Shown here piece by piece: positions 16,363-26,309 of a stretch of DNA of 64,000 nt. The DNA comes from UBA5796 sp040752455 (GTDB lineage: Bacteria; Chloroflexota; Anaerolineae; Anaerolineales; Villigracilaceae). The stretch covers positions 62,001 through 126,000 of the forward strand of contig JBMOMN010000008.1 in the NCBI GenBank assembly GCA_049324115.1, read 5' to 3'. The notes beneath the pieces were generated by a model, which worked only from the letters and a program-made list of their open reading frames with translations, did not search any database and was not told the DNA's origin. Numbering within the stretch: the first letter of the stretch is position 1; every line of letters begins with the position of its first letter. A program made the position numbers and the translations under genes.

Positions 16363-17697
16363 TCAATCGGAGGAGTCTCCAGCCCCGATACCCAGCGGTT
16401 TCCATTTACTCTCGTCCTTGAGACGGTGCTGGATACCGTGGCGGTCATGCACCAGGTCGAAGCCTTCGGGTTTGATGAACATCTCGTCGCCGTCGAGAAG
16501 GCCTGTCAGTCCGCGCTGGCCGGGTTCGGGGCGCTTGTCCTGGCAGAAAGCGCAAGTCTTCGGGTCGTGCGCCTGGTAGGTGACCGGTTCTTCGTAGGTG
16601 GTCACGTAGCCTTCGTAGTTGCGCAGGATGATCTTGTGGTCCGACATGCTCATCAGGTAGTTCGGCATGACCGGGATCTTGCCGCCGCCGCCCGGCGCAT
16701 CCACAATGTACTGGGGCACCGCGTAACCGGAGGTGTGGCCGCGCAGCGCCTCCAGGATTTCGATGCCCTTGGCTACCGGGGTGCGGAAATGCCCCGCGCC
16801 TTCGACCAGGTCGCACTGGTACAAGTAGTACGGGCGGACGCGGATGCGGGTCAGTTTTTGGACCAACTCGCGTTGCAGGTGGGGACAGTCGTTCACGCCA
16901 GCCAGCAGCACCGACTGGTTGCCAAGCGGGATTCCGGCCTTAGTTAGACGGTTCGCAGCTTCGGCAAGTTCCAGGCTGATCTCGTTCGGGTGGTTGACGT
17001 GGATGTTCAGCCAAAGCGGGTGGTATTGTTCGAGCGTGTCGCATAGTTCCTGGGTGACGCGCATCGGCAGGAAGACCGGGACGCGCGACCCGATGCGGAT
17101 GATCTCGATGTGCGGGATCTCGCGCAGGCGGCCCAACAGTTCATCCAGGATCTTGGGGGCCAGCACCAGCGGGTCGCCGCCGGAAAGCAGCACGTCCCGC
17201 ACCTGGGGCGTGCGCTTGAGATACTCGATCTGCATCTCGAACTCTTCGCGCTTGAACGTCTGGGCGGGGTCGCCGACGATGCGCGAACGGGTGCAGTAGC
17301 GGCAGTAGGAGGCGCACTGCGTCGTAACGAGCATCAGCACCCGGTCCGGGTAGCGATGGACGAGACCGGGCACGGGCGAGTGGCGGTCCTCGGCCAGGGA
17401 GTCCTCCATCATCGCGGTGAAGGGTACCATTTCCGCATCGGTCGGGATGACCTGCTTGCGGACCGGGTCGTTCGGGTCGTCGGGGTCAATCAGCGAGATG
17501 AAGTAAGGGGTAATATCCACGCGGAACAGGCCGCTCGACTGGAGCGCCTTGCGTTCGCTGTCGGTCAGGGTCAAGACCTGTTCGATCTCTTCGGCAGTAT
17601 TCAAACGGTGGCTCAACTGCCAGCGCCAATCGTTCCACTTCTCGTCAGGGACATCCTGGTAGATGGGAGCGCGTTTCGAAATGATAGGGGTGGGCAT
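16363..17697 (-). CDS. kamA: KamA-family radical SAM aminomutase (lysine 2,3-aminomutase-like)
   Basis: The 444-residue protein has the radical SAM motif in TTQCASYCRYCTRSR and the KamA PLP-lysine region IVDAPGGGGKIPVMPNY, plus DVLLSGGDPLVLAP. Lysine 2,3-aminomutases interconvert alpha- and beta-lysine for lysine fermentation or for making N-acetyl-beta-lysine as an osmolyte. Neither an ablB-like acetyltransferase nor other lysine fermentation genes are nearby, so the pathway is open; glutamate 2,3-aminomutase is an alternative. GGAGG precedes the ATG. Confidence 0.88.
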   Translation of the reverse strand: MPTPIISKRAPIYQDVPDEKWNDWRWQLSHRLNTAEEIEQVLTLTDSERKALQSSGLFRVDITPYFISLIDPDDPNDPVRKQVIPTDAEMVPFTAMMEDSLAEDRHSPVPGLVHRYPDRVLMLVTTQCASYCRYCTRSRIVGDPAQTFKREEFEMQIEYLKRTPQVRDVLLSGGDPLVLAPKILDELLGRLREIPHIEIIRIGSRVPVFLPMRVTQELCDTLEQYHPLWLNIHVNHPNEISLELAEAANRLTKAGIPLGNQSVLLAGVNDCPHLQRELVQKLTRIRVRPYYLYQCDLVEGAGHFRTPVAKGIEILEALRGHTSGYAVPQYIVDAPGGGGKIPVMPNYLMSMSDHKIILRNYEGYVTTYEEPVTYQAHDPKTCAFCQDKRPEPGQRGLTGLLDGDEMFIKPEGFDLVHDRHGIQHRLKDESKWKPLGIGAGDSSD

Positions 17698-18193
17698 TTA
17701 ATCCTCCAAAATATTAACTCGAACACGATTAAGGTCGGACACAAGGATCAAGGGATGGCCGGAGGGTCGTGATCTGGCCGGAAAAATCCGGCGAATCGGT
17801 TCGGGATGGCTGCCATAAAAGTATTGTAAGAGGAAATGGGGAGCGGGTCAATATGACGATGGTGTGTGGCAAGCTCATCACCGCCGGGAAGTTGATGAAA
17901 AGCCTCCCGTCCGGGTCATCGAAGGCACTGGTTTCCTTAAAGTTTCGGTAAACCTGTTGACTTTCCATTCCCTAAATATATAATTATATTACGACCTTGT
18001 TTGTCCAATTATTCCGTTTCCATTACAGTTTATATTAAATTGCTTTGCGCAGGTGCGCTGTGGGCCCGCGTCCCGGATTGTCGCTGCCTTTGCGTATATT
18101 TTCATCTCACCTCCTTGCACGTATAGTTTGCCCTTGCGCGAGGTTGGCTTCGTTTCCCTGTCCAACCCACCTATTTGCTTTGGAGGTTCCCCT
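17698..18193. other. 496-bp divergent intergenic region
   Basis: This region separates kamA from the following GAF/HD gene. It holds the promoter at 17957-17984 and an AT-rich patch (17970-17995). The remainder from 17985 to 18193 would be a roughly 200-nt untranslated leader in which I recognised no riboswitch. A 60-codon open frame at 17769-17951 has no coding character. Confidence 0.6.
17957..17984 (+). promoter_or_regulatory. Sigma-70-type promoter
   Basis: TTGACT (17957-17962) and TATAAT (17979-17984) with 16-bp spacing, reading toward the GAF/HD gene about 210 bp downstream. Confidence 0.6.
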
Positions 18194-20761
18194 ATGGAAA
18201 AGAACAAGATCAACCAACTCAACGAGGGTTTCATTAAACTTACCAACCGGCTGGACCTGGCCGGCACCCGGATCGAACAGACCTCGATGAGCATTGCCGA
18301 TGCTGTCGCCACGGCTCTGGACGTGGAGCACGTCAGTATCTGGCGTTTTTCGCCCTCAAGTATGGAAGTCCGCTGCCTGGCCGCCCACGGGCCGAAGGAC
18401 ATCAAGATGCCCAGGGAATGGCTCGATCTCACCCCTTACGCTTCCTACCTGCTGGCCCTGCAAACCGAACTGTCTGTCGTCTCTCCCAACGTGAACAAGG
18501 ACCAACGCCTGGAGGGGCTGCCGAAAGAGTACTGGCTGTCCCCGGCGGTCAAATCCAGCCTGCACATCCCGGTCCGCGCCGCGAACAAGGTCCACGGCGT
18601 CTTGCGCGTCGAATCGCGCAGCGAAAAGATGTGGGACCAGGACGAAATCCATTTTTGCCAGAGGATGGCCGACCTTGTCTCGCAGGCGTTCTTGAGCGAG
18701 GAGATCGAGGCCAAAACCCGGCGCATGGACAGCGTTCGCAGCCTGTCCATTGACCTCAACCACGACTTCAACCTGACCTCCCTGCTGGACGAATTGGTCC
18801 GCAAGGCGGCCGATGCGCTGGACTGCTCCAGGGCCGCGCTTTACCTGGCCGATACGGAACAGAAAGTGCTCGTGGGCGCGGCTGCATACAAGGTTCCCGG
18901 CAAGTTCGTCGGACAGATCCTTAGCTACGGCGAAGATTTGGCCGGCAAAGTGGCCGAGACCGGTCAGGACCTGTTCGTGACGGATTATCGCACCTGGGCC
19001 GGCCGCACACAAAAGATCGGCAAGGACGAACCCCGCACCGCCATCCTGTCGGTGCCGCTGCGGATGCGCGGCGAAGTGACCGGGGTGATCCAGGTATTCC
19101 GCCAGGACGGGGCCTTGCCCTTCGAGACCCCCGACCGGGACGTGCTGGTCCAGTTTGCCAACCTGGCCGCCCTGGCTTTCGAGAAGAACCGGCTGACCGA
19201 GAGCGGCAACCGCCTGAAACAGTTCCAGCAATCCCTTTCCGAGATCATCAACGTGACCAAACAGATGCCCAGCGATGAGGATTGCCTCGAAGCCGCCGCC
19301 GATTACATCATCCAGTCCATGGATGTGCCGTCGGTCGTCCTCAGGGTCAATGAAACCGGGGTGGTCCGGGGCCTGCCACTGGGGGCAGACCGCCAGATCG
19401 AAGCCGAACTGCGGAAACGAGGCCGGCAGTTCGATATGACCACCACGGTCTTCAACCTGGATATCAGCGACGCGAGCTACCCGGAGATGGCCGCCGTCAT
19501 CAAGCGCCTGGACGCGAAGTCCTTTGTCCTCAGCCCGATCAAGATCAACCGCGACAGGATCGGGTTCATCTGCCTCGCCTCCCAGACGCCGCGCGTCTGG
19601 ACTTCCGAAGAGGTCAAAATGGCCGAGATTGCCGGCCACCAGATCGGCCTGGCGATCGAGGCCATGCACTTCCACCACGAAATTTCATCCTTCATGGATG
19701 TGGCCGAGCGGCTGACCAGTACGACTTCGACCCTCAACCGGCTGGTTTCGTTGGACGAGATCATCCCCATGATTGGACAGGGAGCGGTGCGTCTCTCCAA
19801 CGCCGACCGGCTGGCGATCATCCTGCGCGAGCAGGACGACAAGGTGAGGGCCTCGTGGGTCTTCGGGATGCCGAAACCGGAATTCGACCGGATCATCGAG
19901 CAGGACGGCGTGCGGCTCCTTGAAACGTTCAAGGATAAGCCCGCGCCCGCGCAATACCCGAACTTCAGGAATGCGATGATCCCGCAATCGCTCACCCGGT
20001 TCCTGACCGGGATGGGCGTCGAAGCCATGCGGATGACCCCCATCCTCCACTCCGGGAACGTCGTCGGGGTGATCGCTGCTTTCGACGAGTCGCCCCGCGA
20101 CTGGCATCATTGGGAGCGCGAGACGATGACCACGTTTGCCAATACGGCTTCGCTGGCGCTCCAGAGCATCTGGCTCTACGAGCAGCTCGAAAAGGGCTAC
20201 CTCGACCTGGCGCTCTCGCTGGCGAATACCGTTGATGCCCGCGAGAACGATATCCTGACCATCTCGATGAGGCTCGCCGAATGGTCGCAGTACACGGCCC
20301 GCCTGTTGGGACTGTCCGATGAGGATACCGAACTCGTCCGCTGGGCGGCGCTGCTCCACGACATCGGCAAGGTGGAGGTCCCGGATGACGTGATCCGCAA
20401 GCCGGGTCCGTTGACCGATGAAGAACGCAAGATGCTCGAACACTACCCGGTCAAGAGCGAGAAGCTGCTCAGCTCGTCATCCCGCTATCAAAAGGTCGGC
20501 AAAGTGCTGCGTTACCTGCGCGAGCGCTACGACGGGAAAGGCTACCCTGACAAGAAGAAAGGGAGCGACATCCCGCTGCCGGCCCGCATCCTGGCTGTGG
20601 CGGATGCCTACGGCAGCATGATCGGCAACCGCCCCTACCGCAAGGCGCATTCGCACGACGATGCCGTCAAAGAGCTGATGAAGAATAGCGGGACGCAATT
20701 CGACCCCGAAGTGGTCAACGCCTTCCTGCAAGCCGTTTCTCACGAGGCTCCGGTTCACTGA
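18194..20761 (+). CDS. GAF-repeat protein with a divergent HD-GYP domain
   Basis: The 855-residue cytoplasmic protein has about four GAF-like units (roughly 10-165, 180-340, a weak one at 350-500, and 510-665) and a C-terminal HD domain (about 680-850). LLHDIGKVEVPDDVI and RYDGKGYPDKKKGSDIP identify the HD-GYP class of c-di-GMP phosphodiesterases. However the HH pair before ERxDGxGYP is replaced by LR, and DAYDAM is replaced by DAYGSM, so metal binding may be impaired. GGAGG before the ATG sets the start. It converges with the next gene. Confidence 0.85.
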   Translation: MEKNKINQLNEGFIKLTNRLDLAGTRIEQTSMSIADAVATALDVEHVSIWRFSPSSMEVRCLAAHGPKDIKMPREWLDLTPYASYLLALQTELSVVSPNVNKDQRLEGLPKEYWLSPAVKSSLHIPVRAANKVHGVLRVESRSEKMWDQDEIHFCQRMADLVSQAFLSEEIEAKTRRMDSVRSLSIDLNHDFNLTSLLDELVRKAADALDCSRAALYLADTEQKVLVGAAAYKVPGKFVGQILSYGEDLAGKVAETGQDLFVTDYRTWAGRTQKIGKDEPRTAILSVPLRMRGEVTGVIQVFRQDGALPFETPDRDVLVQFANLAALAFEKNRLTESGNRLKQFQQSLSEIINVTKQMPSDEDCLEAAADYIIQSMDVPSVVLRVNETGVVRGLPLGADRQIEAELRKRGRQFDMTTTVFNLDISDASYPEMAAVIKRLDAKSFVLSPIKINRDRIGFICLASQTPRVWTSEEVKMAEIAGHQIGLAIEAMHFHHEISSFMDVAERLTSTTSTLNRLVSLDEIIPMIGQGAVRLSNADRLAIILREQDDKVRASWVFGMPKPEFDRIIEQDGVRLLETFKDKPAPAQYPNFRNAMIPQSLTRFLTGMGVEAMRMTPILHSGNVVGVIAAFDESPRDWHHWERETMTTFANTASLALQSIWLYEQLEKGYLDLALSLANTVDARENDILTISMRLAEWSQYTARLLGLSDEDTELVRWAALLHDIGKVEVPDDVIRKPGPLTDEERKMLEHYPVKSEKLLSSSSRYQKVGKVLRYLRERYDGKGYPDKKKGSDIPLPARILAVADAYGSMIGNRPYRKAHSHDDAVKELMKNSGTQFDPEVVNAFLQAVSHEAPVH

Positions 20762-20783
20762 GCCGGTCGGCCCGGATGCTGTC

Positions 20784-20822
20784 GAGGGTGTGGGTGGTTT
20801 GGGGGGGACCGCCCGCACCCTC
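20784..20822. terminator. GC-rich hairpin between convergent GAF/HD genes
   Basis: GAGGGTGTGGG and CCCGCACCCTC form the arms of a stable stem between two convergent stop codons. There is no T-tract; it may work as a bidirectional terminator or be a REP-like palindrome. Confidence 0.45.
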
Positions 20823-20825
20823 ATC

Positions 20826-23800
20826 TTACGCTTCCCCCAGCATCGCCATAAAGATTTCCGCCACGCTCGGATCGAAATATTTCCCGGATTGCTGGCGGAT
20901 GTATTCCAGGGCTTTCTTCTGGCTCCACGCGGGACGGTACGGCCGGTCGCTGGTCAGAGCGTCCCACACGTCCACCAGGGCAAAAATGCGCGCGCTCAGG
21001 GGGATTTCTTCGCCTTTCAACCCCTGCGGATAGCCGCTCCCATCCCAGTGTTCGTGATGGCAATAGGGGATGTCAATGGCCCGGTGCAGGAACGGAATGC
21101 TGGAAAGCATTTCGTAAGCGTGCTGTGGATGGCGCTGCATGATCTCCTTTTCGGCCAGGGTCAGCCGTCCAGGTTTGCCCAGGATCGAATCCGGGACGCC
21201 GATCTTGCCGATATCGTGCAGGATGGCGCCGCGCCGGATGTGTTCCAGGTCGGCCTCCGGGACCCCGGCTTGGCGCGCCAGTTCGACGGTCATCTGCGTG
21301 ACCCGGCGGGTATGGCCCTCGGTCAGTTCGTCACGCAATTCCAGGGCGCGCGCCCAACCTTCGAGGGTCTTGTCGTATGCCTGGGTCAGGTCGTCGGCCT
21401 GCAGGAGGGTCTTGTCGTGCAGGGCCGAGCGGTGGATGGCGTTCCCGGCCATTTCGGCCAGGGCCGTCAGGATGCGGATCTCGGTCTCCGTAAAGTCCCG
21501 CGCTTGCAGCAATCCCACGTGCAGAACGCCGACGATCTGGTCTTCCTGGGCGATGAGTGGGAGCGAAATATTGCTGCGCACGTCCCGGACCCGCGCCGAT
21601 TCCTCGGGAGGGATCCGGGCGATTGGGTCGTTGCGCAGGTCGCGGGTGATGTAGTTTCGACGGGTGGTGGCCACGTAGCCGGTGATGCCCTCGTCCGGCC
21701 GATGACGGATGACGCTATCGGCCTGCGAGCCTGAACGGATCCCGCCCTCCACGTGATACCACCCGAAAGAGACGAAGTCGCCGGTTTTCTGGTCCAGCAG
21801 GTAGATCGAGCCGATCGTGCCGTTCACAGCTTGCACCGCCTGGCGCACCAGGATGGGAACCATTTCGGCCACGGTGGTGGCGGCGCGCAAGGAGGTGGAG
21901 ACGGAAACCAGTATTTCCAGCTCTTCGGCGTGGCGCTTCAGAGCTTCTTCCGCTTGCTTGCACTCGGTCACGTCACGGGTGATGCTGCCGGCTTTGAAGC
22001 CTTTTTCGGTGGGGATGGAGAAAATGATCGTCTGGACGAACCGCAAACTCCCATCCGGGCGCTGGATGGTGCTTTCGGATAACTTGTCCAGCCAGGGGGC
22101 CTGCCCGCTTTTGTAGAAATCCTGGATCATGGCCTGGACAAAGGCGCGTTTTTCCGGGGTCCGGCTCTCTGTGGGCGCGGCCCGCATCTGCACCTCCCAG
22201 AGAGGCTGCTCCAGGACTTCCTCCCGCGACAGGCCGGTGATCTGCTCCTCGCCCTTGTTCCACTCGATGACGTAACCCTCTTCGTCGGTCAAAACGATCC
22301 CGTCCACCGACTGCTCGACGATGTTGCGGAATTTCGCTTCGCTTTCGCGCAATTCTTTTTCGGCCTGTTTGCGTTCGGAGATGTCGCGATAGTTGATGAC
22401 CACGCCCGCGATGTGCGGATCGTGCAACAGGTTATGGCCGGTCACCTCGTAGTGGCCCCAGCTCCCGTCCCGGCGTTGGAGGCGGTATTCCATCGTGACG
22501 ATCGCTCCGGGCGTCTGCGTCCCTTCCTGGAAAGCTTTTTGCATGGCAGGCAGGTCCTCCGGGTGAATGTAGTTGAAAGCGCTCTGGCCAATCGATTCTT
22601 CGATCGTATGCCCGGTCAGCCGCTTTTCCGCCGGAGCCATGTAGCGGAAATTTCCCCCCGCGTCGAGGATGGCCACGCCCTCGGCGGCATTTTCGATCAC
22701 CGCCCTGAAATAGGCTTCACGCTCTTCCAGCCTCTCGAACAGGCTGGCATTGGAGATGGCTGAAGCTGCCATCGAGGCGAACCCTTTGAGCAGGTCCAGA
22801 TCGGCCGGGGTGAAGGGATGGGTCTCCCCCGTCCGCTGGACGCTCATCACGCCGAGCAGGCGCTGGCGCTCTTGCAGCGGGGCGAACATCATCGCTTGCT
22901 GGAAGTGATCCAGGCCGGGGACGTGGAAAGTGCGCGGATCGCCCAGGGTATCGTTGACGATCTCGGCTTCGCCGCGCCGGGCCACGTCACCGATCATCCC
23001 CTGTCCCAGTTTGAGTTTCAGGCCGAGGATCAGTTCAGCCTGCTCTTCCAGGGCCAGGACGCAACGCAGGGTCTCCCCGTCCGGTTCGAGCAGGAAGATG
23101 CGGCAGCCGGCCGCGAAGAGTTTGTGGGCGTGTTCCCCGATGGTCTGCAAGGTGCTTTCCAGGTCGAGGGTATTGAGCGCCAGGGAGGTTTCCAGCAGGG
23201 CGGCGGTCTCGTCGGCGCGGCGCTGGGTCTCGGTGAACAATTGCGCATTTTCGATGATATTCCCGGCCTGGGCGGCCATGGCCTGGGTCAGATCTTTCTC
23301 AGCCTGGGTGAACTCGCGCCGGCGGCGGCTTTCCCAGATCTCCGCATCACCCAATAACATTCCATGGGACATGATCGGGACGAACAGCATGGATTCGATT
23401 TCATATTCCTTGAACTGCCTGACTTCTCCTTCTGAAAGGGTCTCATCGTCTTTTTGAAGGGTGATGTTCTTCCCGTTCAAAATGGCTTTTGAGATGGCGG
23501 GGAAATCGTCCAGAGGATACACATTTCCCACGTCCGATTTGCGTTCGGCAGGCCTGGCAGAGTCGCTCCAAAACTCGGCGAGCACCGTATAGGTGGCCTG
23601 TTCCTGGTTGATTGCCACGATATAACAACTGGTGGCATCCAGCGCCTCGGTGACGTGACGGGCAAGGGTTTTGAGCAAGGTATGGGCGTCCGTCATGCTG
23701 GCGGCCATATCCTGCATGGCGGCGTACAGGCGCTCCAGTTCGTTGGCCTTTGCCCGCGTCTGCGACAGGCTCTCACCAAAAGCGCGCAGGAGGTAAGTGA

Positions 23801-24386
23801 TGGAGATCAACCCGGCGATGCCCAGGATGAGGAAAACGATTCCGCCGCTTGACCAGGCCCCGGCGTCCGTGGAATTGATCTGGCGTTCGGCCGGGACCAC
23901 GATCACTTCCCGGACCTGGAGCCAGCCCAACGTCACGAGCGTTGCCATGCTCAGGGCGAGCGCCGCCGAACTGAATCGCGCATCGAAGAAGACCGCGGAA
24001 AGGATGACGAACGCGAACAGGAAGACCCGCCCGTCTCCGCTCAGGGAGGAGAGCACCAGGCCGATGGTCCCAAGCGCATAAAAAACAAAGAGCAAGACCC
24101 CGGCGCGCAGCTTGTATCCCAGCCTGCGAATGAAAGTGATCATGATGACCAGCGCCGTCACCAGGACGTAGGCGCCGATGGTGGCGAGGGCCATCCCGAG
24201 CGGGTTTTTGTGCAGGCCCATCTCGGTCCGATAGGTTTCGATAACGTTGTTGATCCCTCCTGCCAGGGCGAACATCCAGATGACCAGGATGCCGCGCAGG
24301 ATACCGTCCAGGACGCGGGTACGCCACTCGAGCAGATCGAGCGCCATTGGCGGGTTGGATACACTGAACAACTTAAGGAAGAACAT
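20826..24386 (-). CDS. Membrane GAF/PAS sensor with canonical HD-GYP domain
   Basis: The 1186-residue protein has about six N-terminal membrane helices (residues 20-200), then GAF (220-390), GAF (400-545), two PAS domains (550-810, with DISERKQAEKEL and DVTECKQAEEAL exits), a third GAF (825-985) and HD-GYP (1000-1180). ILHDIGKIGVPDSIL, CHHEHWDGSGYPQGL and FALVDVWDALTSDRPYR are all intact, so c-di-GMP phosphodiesterase activity is expected. The ATG at 24386 has GGAGA upstream; a longer version would start before any plausible ribosome site. It is a close architectural relative of the protein at 33457-36450. Confidence 0.9.
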   Translation of the reverse strand: MFFLKLFSVSNPPMALDLLEWRTRVLDGILRGILVIWMFALAGGINNVIETYRTEMGLHKNPLGMALATIGAYVLVTALVIMITFIRRLGYKLRAGVLLFVFYALGTIGLVLSSLSGDGRVFLFAFVILSAVFFDARFSSAALALSMATLVTLGWLQVREVIVVPAERQINSTDAGAWSSGGIVFLILGIAGLISITYLLRAFGESLSQTRAKANELERLYAAMQDMAASMTDAHTLLKTLARHVTEALDATSCYIVAINQEQATYTVLAEFWSDSARPAERKSDVGNVYPLDDFPAISKAILNGKNITLQKDDETLSEGEVRQFKEYEIESMLFVPIMSHGMLLGDAEIWESRRRREFTQAEKDLTQAMAAQAGNIIENAQLFTETQRRADETAALLETSLALNTLDLESTLQTIGEHAHKLFAAGCRIFLLEPDGETLRCVLALEEQAELILGLKLKLGQGMIGDVARRGEAEIVNDTLGDPRTFHVPGLDHFQQAMMFAPLQERQRLLGVMSVQRTGETHPFTPADLDLLKGFASMAASAISNASLFERLEEREAYFRAVIENAAEGVAILDAGGNFRYMAPAEKRLTGHTIEESIGQSAFNYIHPEDLPAMQKAFQEGTQTPGAIVTMEYRLQRRDGSWGHYEVTGHNLLHDPHIAGVVINYRDISERKQAEKELRESEAKFRNIVEQSVDGIVLTDEEGYVIEWNKGEEQITGLSREEVLEQPLWEVQMRAAPTESRTPEKRAFVQAMIQDFYKSGQAPWLDKLSESTIQRPDGSLRFVQTIIFSIPTEKGFKAGSITRDVTECKQAEEALKRHAEELEILVSVSTSLRAATTVAEMVPILVRQAVQAVNGTIGSIYLLDQKTGDFVSFGWYHVEGGIRSGSQADSVIRHRPDEGITGYVATTRRNYITRDLRNDPIARIPPEESARVRDVRSNISLPLIAQEDQIVGVLHVGLLQARDFTETEIRILTALAEMAGNAIHRSALHDKTLLQADDLTQAYDKTLEGWARALELRDELTEGHTRRVTQMTVELARQAGVPEADLEHIRRGAILHDIGKIGVPDSILGKPGRLTLAEKEIMQRHPQHAYEMLSSIPFLHRAIDIPYCHHEHWDGSGYPQGLKGEEIPLSARIFALVDVWDALTSDRPYRPAWSQKKALEYIRQQSGKYFDPSVAEIFMAMLGEA

Positions 24387-24792
24387 TGTCAATCTCCAAT
24401 GCGTGGTTTTCGAAACCGCTGACAGCTTTGGGGGCGATGCCAATCCAGGATGCCATTCCATTCTGATAAGCGGCTTTTCCGGTCGAGTTGCCTCCCAAAA
24501 TGAAATGGTGAAGCGACTTCCTGATCCATCAACAGGAAAAGGCAACCGCTTTCCGGGACATTACCGGCTGGAATTGTTACAGCAACGCCCCAATTCGATT
24601 TCTGCAATGAGTTAGTGCCAGACAAGATTATATAATACCCAGGCTCCAAATTGCCCTTCTTTGTTTATCAAATGGCGCAATTTAAGATCGCCTGGGTTAG
24701 TGCAATAAAGTGCGTTAGAGGTCGTGTACAAATCCGCCTCCGGCCTGTATACTGAAACTGGCTGTTTGATTCCACTCACAAGGAGAACGCAA
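24387..24792. other. 406-bp divergent intergenic region
   Basis: The left 240 bp show nothing recognisable. The right part contains the TATAATACCCA palindrome (24629-24699) and a weak promoter, TGTACA (24725) and TATACT (24748-24753) with 17-bp spacing, in front of the membrane protein gene. Confidence 0.5.
24629..24699. repeat. TATAATACCCA palindromic element, copy 1
   Basis: TATAATACCCAGGCTCCAAA and AATTTAAGATCGCCTGGG form imperfect inverted arms around AATTGCCC/GGCGCAATT. The arms match those of the element at 37253-37328. Confidence 0.65.
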
Positions 24793-25587
24793 ATGAAACA
24801 TAATTCAAAAGCGGGTGCTGTACTGGCCGTGGTGGGCATCATCACCGGGCTGCTGGCTTACTACATCCTGGCGGCGCAATACAACCTGGTGATCGACTCG
24901 AAGACGGCCGCCGGGCGGCTGGACGAGGTCGCCTCGGTCAAGATGGTCTTTCCGCTGTTGGGCTGGCTGGGGACGGCTGCCGGGGCGCTCTGGGCCGCGG
25001 TGCTCTACGGGTTCGTCCACAAACAGGATTGGGCCTGGTTCTGGGGCGCGGTCGCGGCGACGCTCCAACTGTTGGCCGGGTTCTTCCCCGCCATCCCTGC
25101 CATGGACAGCCACCTGCCCACCCCAACCCTGATCGTCTTCGGGTTGGCGCTGGTGCTGTGGTTCGGGATGCTGTTGGTCGGCGGCGTAAATCGAAAAATC
25201 GTCTGGTTCACGTTCACGGCCGGGCTGGCCTTCGTGCTGACGTTCATTGACGGTGTTGCCCCGATCGCCAAGTTCCAGACCTCGAAGGGTGACAGTTTCT
25301 GGAACGGTCTTTACATGATGTCCCAGCAGATCAACTGGTGGGGATCGGCGGCCTGGGCGGTTTTCATCTTCGCCGTGCTCAAACGTAAGTCCTGGGCGCT
25401 CCCGCTGGGAATCTTTGCCGGGGCGATGGCGATGATTGGCGGATATCCGCTGGGCATTTACAATGCGTTCTTCGAGGTGCATCGTTTCTCGATGTTCCTG
25501 CCCGCGCCGCTGCTCAGCACCGGACTGGTCATCTACCTGTTGCTGCCGGGCACGCGCAAAATGCTGGACGCGTGGATCGCCTCCTGA
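24793..25587 (+). CDS. Multi-pass membrane protein of unknown function
   Basis: The 264-residue protein is almost entirely hydrophobic, with seven or eight predicted helices and an N-in basic start MKHNSKAG. I do not recognise the family. Two short soluble loops contain DSKTAAGRLDEVASVK and KFQTSKGDSFWNG. It opens a run of five co-directional membrane-related genes and may belong with them, although a separate promoter lies between it and the next gene. AAGGAG lies 8-9 nt before the ATG. Confidence 0.6.
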   Translation: MKHNSKAGAVLAVVGIITGLLAYYILAAQYNLVIDSKTAAGRLDEVASVKMVFPLLGWLGTAAGALWAAVLYGFVHKQDWAWFWGAVAATLQLLAGFFPAIPAMDSHLPTPTLIVFGLALVLWFGMLLVGGVNRKIVWFTFTAGLAFVLTFIDGVAPIAKFQTSKGDSFWNGLYMMSQQINWWGSAAWAVFIFAVLKRKSWALPLGIFAGAMAMIGGYPLGIYNAFFEVHRFSMFLPAPLLSTGLVIYLLLPGTRKMLDAWIAS

Positions 25588-25609
25588 GGACGAGCGCGAT
25601 GCGGAAAAA

Positions 25610-25625
25610 TGTGATATTTATCACA
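25610..25625 (+). promoter_or_regulatory. CRP/FNR-type operator at -41.5
   Basis: TGTGATATTTATCACA is a perfect 16-bp palindrome equal to the CRP consensus TGTGA-N6-TCACA. Its centre (25617.5) lies 41.5 bp before the start predicted from the GATAAT box at 25647-25652, the classical position for class II activation by CRP/FNR-family regulators. Confidence 0.7.
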
Positions 25626-25646
25626 GAACGCCGGGAGAGAATCTTC

Positions 25647-25652
25647 GATAAT
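25647..25652 (+). promoter_or_regulatory. -10 box of the membrane cluster promoter
   Basis: GATAAT with a predicted start near 25659. The -35 position is occupied by the CRP-like palindrome, as expected of an activator-dependent promoter. Confidence 0.55.
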
Positions 25653-25695
25653 AGAGTTGGCTTCATATTCCAACCCTATCAAAAGGAGATTGCAC

Positions 25696-26307
25696 ATGAA
25701 CTGGTTCGATCGTATCGTTCTGCTGCTCACCGGCTTGGTGGCAGCCTACCTGGTCTGGCGCTTCTGGTCACGCTATAGCAAAGACAAGAAACTCTTCGAC
25801 CTGTACTACATTATGGGGTTTGCGGTGCTGTTCGTCTCGGGGGTGCTGCTCATCCTGATGGGCTACGGCATCCTGGGTTCGCCCTTCGTGCTGACCGTCG
25901 CCAGCCTGATCCCGCTGGGGATTTCGATGGGCGTCGCCGAGCAGTATTACCCCGGCTGGAAGAAAGCCTTCAAATGGTTCGCCCTGGTCGGCTTCCTGGC
26001 GATTGCCGCCTCCAGTTTTGCAGGCTGGGAGCTTGTCCGCAAGATCTCGGTCCCGCTCTTTCACGGCGTGGCCGGACTGGTGATCTTCTTAGGCCCATTC
26101 TTCGCCAAAGACGCCGCCAAAGGCTTCGGGTGGGTCGGCATCGGCGGCATGTTGATCGGCCTGGGCGGGATCGCGCTGGCCTTCCTGTCGGTGGGCGCGC
26201 AGTTGTTGTTCTTCAGCCAGGCGTTCGTCCTGTTGATCCTGTCACCCCTGCTGTTGCTCATGACCCTGGCCTTCGCGTTCGGGTTTGTGAAGGACATCGG
26301 GAGGTAG
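25696..26307 (+). CDS. Seven-helix membrane protein, paralogue of the protein at 29773
   Basis: This 203-residue protein has about seven hydrophobic helices. The segment FHGVAGLVIFLGPFFA followed by GWVGIGGMLIGLGGIALAF is closely mirrored in the protein at 29773-30378, so the two are paralogues at either end of the same cluster. I do not recognise the family. A conserved His in the HGVAG/HGIAG motif could be functional. AAAGGAG precedes the ATG, and the CRP/FNR-type promoter lies immediately upstream. Confidence 0.65.
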   Translation: MNWFDRIVLLLTGLVAAYLVWRFWSRYSKDKKLFDLYYIMGFAVLFVSGVLLILMGYGILGSPFVLTVASLIPLGISMGVAEQYYPGWKKAFKWFALVGFLAIAASSFAGWELVRKISVPLFHGVAGLVIFLGPFFAKDAAKGFGWVGIGGMLIGLGGIALAFLSVGAQLLFFSQAFVLLILSPLLLLMTLAFAFGFVKDIGR

Positions 26308-26309
26308 GT

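Noticed and set aside
17769..17951. 60-codon open frame between kamA and the GAF/HD gene
   Set aside because: No ribosome site, no recognisable motif, and the region is promoter-like and AT-rich at its end.
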